Part shown: positions 59,801-64,000 of the stretch, in pieces | Position numbering within the stretch: the first letter of the stretch is position 1 | Layout: every line of letters starts with the position of its first letter | Assembly (NCBI GenBank): GCA_029834535.1 | Contig: JAQMWT010000684.1 | Location: 62,001-126,000, forward strand | Source of the DNA: Chrysophaeum taylorii | Taxonomy: Eukaryota > Sar > Pelagophyceae > Pelagomonadales > Pelagomonadaceae | Reading direction: 5' to 3' | Length of the DNA: 64,000 nucleotides | Translations under genes and position numbers: made by a program | The notes under the pieces: generated by a model | What the model was told of the DNA's origin: nothing | The model's database searches: none | Seen by the model: only the letters and a program-made list of their open reading frames with translations

Positions 59801-61201
59801 AGCGGAGCGACGCGCCCACGAGGGAGGAGGAGGAACATCGCGTCGATGCTATCGAGGAGCGGGCCTACTACGCGTTGTTGTTGTTGCTCTACGTGTGCCT
59901 TCCCGGGTGCTCGTCGTATACGTTTCGCTACTTTGGATGTGAGAAGAATTTTAACCTTAATCATCACGGCGGGAAGAAATCTCAACAGAGACCTCGCAGG
60001 TCGTAAGCTCGATCGCGGCGTCGGCAGGAACGAGCTCAACGTCCTCCTCGTAGATCCCGATCTCCGCTGCGCGGGCAAACGCTACAAAAGTAGCTTGCAG
60101 CTCGTGCTCATGATGATCGTCGTCTGGCCAATAGGCGTGCCCGCGTGCTTTGCGATACTCCTGTGGCGGAACAGACACAAAATAAACCCGAAGATGCCCG
60201 ATGCTGCGAGCGCGGACGCGGCATATGCCTCCTTGTTGGGCTTCGATGCTGACCGGGATCGGTTCTTCCAGAGTGTCCAGCAACGCTGGAAAATCGAGGC
60301 ACGCGAGCAAGATGAATCCATAAAGTGGCTCGAGTTTCTTTACGAAGAGTGAGCCGTCGTGCCGCTGCCGATTCTTATTCTCCTTCGTCTTCGTCCATGT
60401 TCGCGCAGATACGAGCCTCGCTGCATGTACTTCCCGCTCGTCGAGCTCGCCCGTCGCATCTTTCTCACGGGGATATTGGGTATGCTCCATCCCGGCTCGC
60501 CGAGCCAGATTTACGTCGGGTTCGTGGCTGCCTCGGTTCTCTACAGAATTTACATCGCACAAAAGCCGTACATCGTGGACAGCGACGACATCGTTTCCGA
60601 GGCTGCCCAGACGCAGGCAGTGATAATGTGCGTCTTCTAAATGCGCCGACGAAAGAAGAAAGTGCGGGATCGCAGGTACTTTGGGGCGTTGGTCGTCTAC
60701 GCATCGAACGAACTCAACCACAAGCAGGGCGTCTTCGATAGCACGATCTTTGGCGTCCTGCTCATATTCATTTACTCGCTCGCCTTCTTCTTCGCTTCCT
60801 GGCATATCTTGGTCGACGTCTTCGGCTACAACCCCTACGAGGCACTCTGCGCGTGCTGCCGCCGCAAGAAACAAGACGACGGCCCCGAGTCCCCCCGTTC
60901 ACGCGAGAGCAACCCGACGCCGCTCGCAACAAACGCAATGCCGGTCGCCACCAGCAACCACAGCCAGCCGGTCGACCTGGCAAGAGTCGTGCTGCCTAGT
61001 CCAAGAGCGTTGGCTTCGTTGGACGGCGAATCCAGTCCCGAGAACGGGCCGATTCCCAAGGATGATGAATCTTTATTCGAACAGCCCTGTCGTGACGTGG
61101 TCTACCAAGAGCAGCAGGCTCCTCAGGAAAGCGTGCTCCCCACCGAAGTTTCGTCCCTGTCCGATATCGCTTTGATTTACCCCGACTGCGCATCATCATG
61201 A
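53836..61201 (+). CDS. Multi-exon receptor-like surface protein: W-G-D-G-W-N domains, MAM, beta-helix, Cys-rich repeats, multi-pass membrane region
   Basis: Twenty-three exons placed by eye give 1,853 residues with consistent phases: 53836-54719, 54742-55733, 55841-56109, 56213-56287, 56509-56580, 56780-56854, 57006-57113, 57160-57239, 57313-57443, 57502-57582, 57633-57710, 57778-57849, 57935-58009, 58053-58112, 58177-58311, 58358-58397, 58501-58595, 58666-58776, 58860-59626, 59671-59938, 60000-60348, 60409-60627, 60676-61201. After a short signal sequence come three repeats with D-x-W-G-D-G-W-N-x-A-E-Y, the first followed by a MAM domain (VSCDFEEENSCGWTTEE). A right-handed beta-helix follows (FSLRNAALSLSNIIF, then D-G-G rungs). 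Next are ephrin-receptor-like Cys repeats (C-P-x-G-x-[FY] ... C-x-x-C). About nine hydrophobic helices and an acidic tail end the protein. Exons 3 and 17 need GC donors; intron 1 would be 22 nt. Ligand and signalling partner unknown. Confidence 0.82.
56164..56189. repeat. (TTC)n microsatellite in intron 3 of the receptor-like gene
   Basis: About eight CTT/TTC units upstream of the acceptor at 56211-56212; it doubles as a polypyrimidine tract. Confidence 0.9.
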
Positions 61202-62437
61202 TGACGATTTCCTGCTGACTGCCTCGGATAGCTGTCGGAGTAGTCCCCATGGCCTTCCTGTGCACTGTGACTGCGTGGTGGGGTCAATCAACCAATCGCT
61301 TGTCGCTCCTTCGTTGTGACTAACCACCACCGTGATGTCGCAAATCCCCTACTTTTCGCGCGCTTCTGCGACGTGTATGTACCCTTTCCTAAAAAAAAAT
61401 CTTCGCTTTGGTGCTCCTCGCACCATTCTTGCTTGTGGACATGCTCTCTTCACTATTGATTGTCGCTAATAATTTTTACTATCAGCGTATTCTACAAACC
61501 CGTGCTAGAGTTCACTTTTCTGCACTTCACTTCGCAAATGATTTGCTTCGCTTCGGGAGCGGCTGGAGGTGACGAGAGACTCCAAGAAAAGCGCCTGGCA
61601 TGCAGACGACCAAGCCTCTTGCCTACTTTAATGCGAAGCATCCGGAGCACGATGCGATACCAGTGGCTCAAGGAAGAACGTGGTATTTACGCTTGCACCG
61701 CATTCCACCACAAGGCTGCAAAGATAAGACTGCCCCCGAGCCTGCGGCGACCCACAATCTCTACACTGCACTCGACGCACCCGGCGCTTGGGACGACATT
61801 AGCGGCGAGGAACTACGTGCTACGCCTGCGATCCAGATGCCCTATTTCATTCATTCATTCATTCATTCATTTCGGAGGTAGACCGCGCCTTCACTCACTG
61901 GATTGGGCCCTCTAGATCGACCAACTAGAAAGCGCTATATCCTGAGCTTGAGAAGAATGATGAAGTCGTTTTCACGGATCCGGCCGTTAGCGATGTTGGA
62001 ATGCCGTATCGATCGGTCGCCAAGGAGCAGTATGGGTTCGTTCCTTCCAGACTTGGCGAGAGCATCGAAGGGGTCGATTGGTAAACATCTGGGGCGCGCA
62101 GAGCTACCGTGAGCGCTACCCAAAATCTTCTTCTCCTGACCGAGGGAAACACCAGATTGCTCGACGAGACACGTCGAATCGGGTAAGAAACACAAAATAC
62201 CATCCAAAGTCGACCATTTCAAACCCAAGAGCACCAGACCTAGGCACTCGCGGGCGGCGGGCACGGAATTGACGGGGCGCAGCGGGGACGCACGGCACGC
62301 GCAGGCGTTACGAAGAATAGTAGCGTTCACTTTACCAAGATTCACGGATCGAGGTTGGACGACGTCTTCGTTCACTTCAATCATACTTCCAAAAACACAC
62401 AACCCGCGTGCACGTTCGCTCGGCCGCCCGGGTCCCT
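61202..62437. other. Spacer with possible coding remnants
   Basis: Two plus-strand stretches look protein-like: 61600-61830 (RTWYLRLHRIPPQGCKDK, DAPGAWDDISGEEL) and 61945-62084 (EVVFTDPAVSDVGMPYRSVA ending at TAA after GVDW). They are separated by stops and by an ATTC repeat at 61847-61871. They may be exons of one decayed gene; I do not recognise the family. Confidence 0.3.
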
Positions 62438-62440
62438 GGC

Positions 62441-62525
62441 GGCGGCGCCCGGACGGTTTAGGCTAACGCCTTGCCGTCCCCCTTACACCCACTCACCCCA
62501 CTCTCATTTCAGCTCGACGCTCTTC
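62441..62525 (+). repeat. 85-bp dispersed repeat, copy 2
   Basis: Nearly identical to 8202-8286 and ends with a splice-acceptor-like tttcag at the point where the retroelement frame becomes open. Confidence 0.85.
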
Positions 62526-62537
62526 TCACTCCACTGC

Positions 62538-64000
62538 ATGTACTCGTTGGGCCGCTACTGCATCGCCCCGCGCATGGACTACCTCGCGCAACACTGCTAC
62601 CCCGCCAATGCCTTGAGCGCGCTCCGCCGCTTCGACGTTGCCGTCCTCAGCTTCGTCGCCACAGCACTTGGCGCTGAGCCGCCTCAGGTTTTTGACTCCA
62701 CCGGCATCGTCCTCCAACGCCTCCGCCTTCCTGCTTGGAGTGGGGGTGGCGGCATTCGCTCCTGCTGCGCCGACCTCAGCCCCGCCGCCTTTGTTGGCAC
62801 GGCGGCCCAGGCCCCCCCACACCTCGTCGACCTTCGCGATCCTACGGGTGCCGTGGAGGTCCCTGGCTACCTCCCCTTCCTCGCCTCGGTCCTGGGTGCC
62901 ACTTCTTTTCGCACAGGTAACGAGTTGCACCGTTGGCACCACCTCCTCGCATCCGGTTGCCGCCTGGGGCGAGCACTCGCGACTGCGTGGGACGGACTTC
63001 GGGCTGATCTCCGTACCACGCTGGCTTTTTCCCACGGCGGCGCTGGTTCCGGCGACCACGCCAACGCTCATCTCGTCGACGGTCCTCTCTTCCACGAATT
63101 CGTCTCCATGGGCGTCCTCGTCGACCCCACCATCTCGACACCCGTGCTCATACTCCAACTCCAGCGTGCTCTAACCTCCCAGCGCGAGACAGCTCGGGCC
63201 ACTGCACTCCAGCGCCTTGCGGCCGCCCTTCCCATCACCGATGCACTTCGAGTAGCGGCGTCCTCATGGGATCGCTTCTCGACCACGTCCATCAGCTCGT
63301 GGCCCAGCTCCTCCCTTCAAATCCCCAACCGCTGCTGGGCTGAGATGTGTGCCCAGTACTTTGGCTACCCCTCTCCAGCTTGTTCGGGCCTCGATCGCAT
63401 TCTGGGCACTGACGTCGTTCTCGACGCTCACGGCAAGGTGCTTCTCACGCAGGCCAACCTCGTCAACCGCGGAGGAGCGCGGACCACTTGGCACGACAGC
63501 TTGCTCGATCGCGCCCTCTCCACCACCAAAGAGGCCGGCATCCCAGCCCTGTCCGAGGTTTTCGGCATCTTTGCTGACGTCGTCGCCCCTACCATTCGCA
63601 CGCGCCTCTACGGCCGGTACCGAGGCAATCTCGCCCGACGCCAAGTCGTCCCAGACATCCTCACCCTGCTCGACAACAAGGAGCAACTCTACGACCTCAA
63701 AACCCTCGCTTGGGGTTCGTTATACACCGCCCACGCCCTCCATCCCTCCCACCCGTCGCCTGTCGATCGGCGCGCAGCGCAAGTCCACTCCGAATACCTC
63801 GCTCACGCCCGCGGCATCGACGCCATCATCCCCCAGCCGGGCACAGCACCACCGCCTGGCTTCTTGGGCCCTGTCGAACAGCGGCTACGTAGCTACGGCA
63901 CTGTCGCCGGCCTCGTCTTTGGTGCCTTCGGCGAGGCCCCCAGCGCGGCGTGCCACGCTCTCACCCAAACATGCGCAGAGCGCATCGCTACGCGAACCTG
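62538..64000 (+). CDS. Retroelement protein C-terminal region with a restriction-like endonuclease motif (partial)
   Basis: One plus-strand frame is open from before 62538 (first ATG) to the right edge, 487 codons. It begins with CIAPRMDYLAQHCYPANALS, resembling the segment after the RT domain of a family of algal and protist retroelements (basic 'P-R-x-x-Y-L' stretch, then a surface-helix region). Near 63637-63708 is VVPDILTLLDNKEQLYDLKT: P-D, ten residues, then D-L-K, a PD-(D/E)XK nuclease signature. Downstream GPVEQRLRSYG and GLVFGAFGEAPSA fit the conserved C-terminal block of the same elements, as I remember them. No RT domain precedes it in the window, so this is a 5'-truncated copy or a spliced product. 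The frame is intact over 1.46 kb, suggesting a recent insertion. Confidence 0.6.
   Translation, partial: MYSLGRYCIAPRMDYLAQHCYPANALSALRRFDVAVLSFVATALGAEPPQVFDSTGIVLQRLRLPAWSGGGGIRSCCADLSPAAFVGTAAQAPPHLVDLRDPTGAVEVPGYLPFLASVLGATSFRTGNELHRWHHLLASGCRLGRALATAWDGLRADLRTTLAFSHGGAGSGDHANAHLVDGPLFHEFVSMGVLVDPTISTPVLILQLQRALTSQRETARATALQRLAAALPITDALRVAASSWDRFSTTSISSWPSSSLQIPNRCWAEMCAQYFGYPSPACSGLDRILGTDVVLDAHGKVLLTQANLVNRGGARTTWHDSLLDRALSTTKEAGIPALSEVFGIFADVVAPTIRTRLYGRYRGNLARRQVVPDILTLLDNKEQLYDLKTLAWGSLYTAHALHPSHPSPVDRRAAQVHSEYLAHARGIDAIIPQPGTAPPPGFLGPVEQRLRSYGTVAGLVFGAFGEAPSAACHALTQTCAERIATRT

Overview
The window is nuclear DNA of a eukaryote, most likely a photosynthetic stramenopile (ochrophyte, perhaps pelagophyte-like; the lineage is inference). 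Host genes are GC-rich, mostly intron-poor and interleaved on both strands. At least two proteins, a plastid-type IF-2 and a sugar-phosphate cyclase, begin with a signal peptide followed by an A-F-Q junction, as expected for import into a secondary red plastid. IFT46 implies flagella. A tRNA-Asp with an intron, an eIF4G with poly-Pro/Ala/Glu repeats, a TFIIIC90-like protein and stalked Thr/Pro-rich surface proteins complete the eukaryotic picture.

Layout. 1-1705: plastid IF-2 (minus, runs off the left edge). 1706-4440: repeat-rich spacer with a tRNA-Asp gene. 4490-8013: convergent pair of a coiled-coil/PDZ protein and a Crinkler-like P-loop NTPase/nuclease. 8014-30500: an island of nested, decayed retroelements. 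It contains three copies of a SINE-like family with a (TTAG)n tail, a degraded ordinary Copia element, one nearly complete but dead giant Copia-type LTR element (11293-24568) and a truncated second copy of it (24959-30500). 31110-38970: sugar-phosphate translocator, EF-hand protein, IFT46, eIF4G and a small protein. 40768-52000: CaMK-like kinase, a LanC-like remnant, a TFIIIC90-like WD40/zinc protein, a stalked surface protein, a plastid NTF2-like/sugar-phosphate cyclase fusion and a coiled-coil protein. 53836-61201: one 23-exon gene for a roughly 1,850-residue multi-pass surface receptor-like protein. 62538-64000: the start of a retroelement protein with a restriction-like endonuclease signature, running off the right edge.

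The most unusual item is the giant Copia element. Between protease and integrase it carries a cytosine-5 DNA methyltransferase domain (motifs I, II, IV with the catalytic Cys, VI and VIII are recognisable). A conserved octapeptide ending S-L-N-Y recurs at module boundaries and looks like a polyprotein processing site. There is an extra 3' coding region after RNase H. A primer-binding site matches the anticodon arm of initiator tRNA-Met, and an in-frame TGA after the protease sits at the same codon in both copies. Both copies are inactivated by stops, frameshifts, deletions and a damaged reverse transcriptase motif.

The second notable item is the receptor-like gene. Its exon phases all close when splice sites are placed by eye, and consecutive 72-75 nt phase-0 exons each encode one beta-helix rung.
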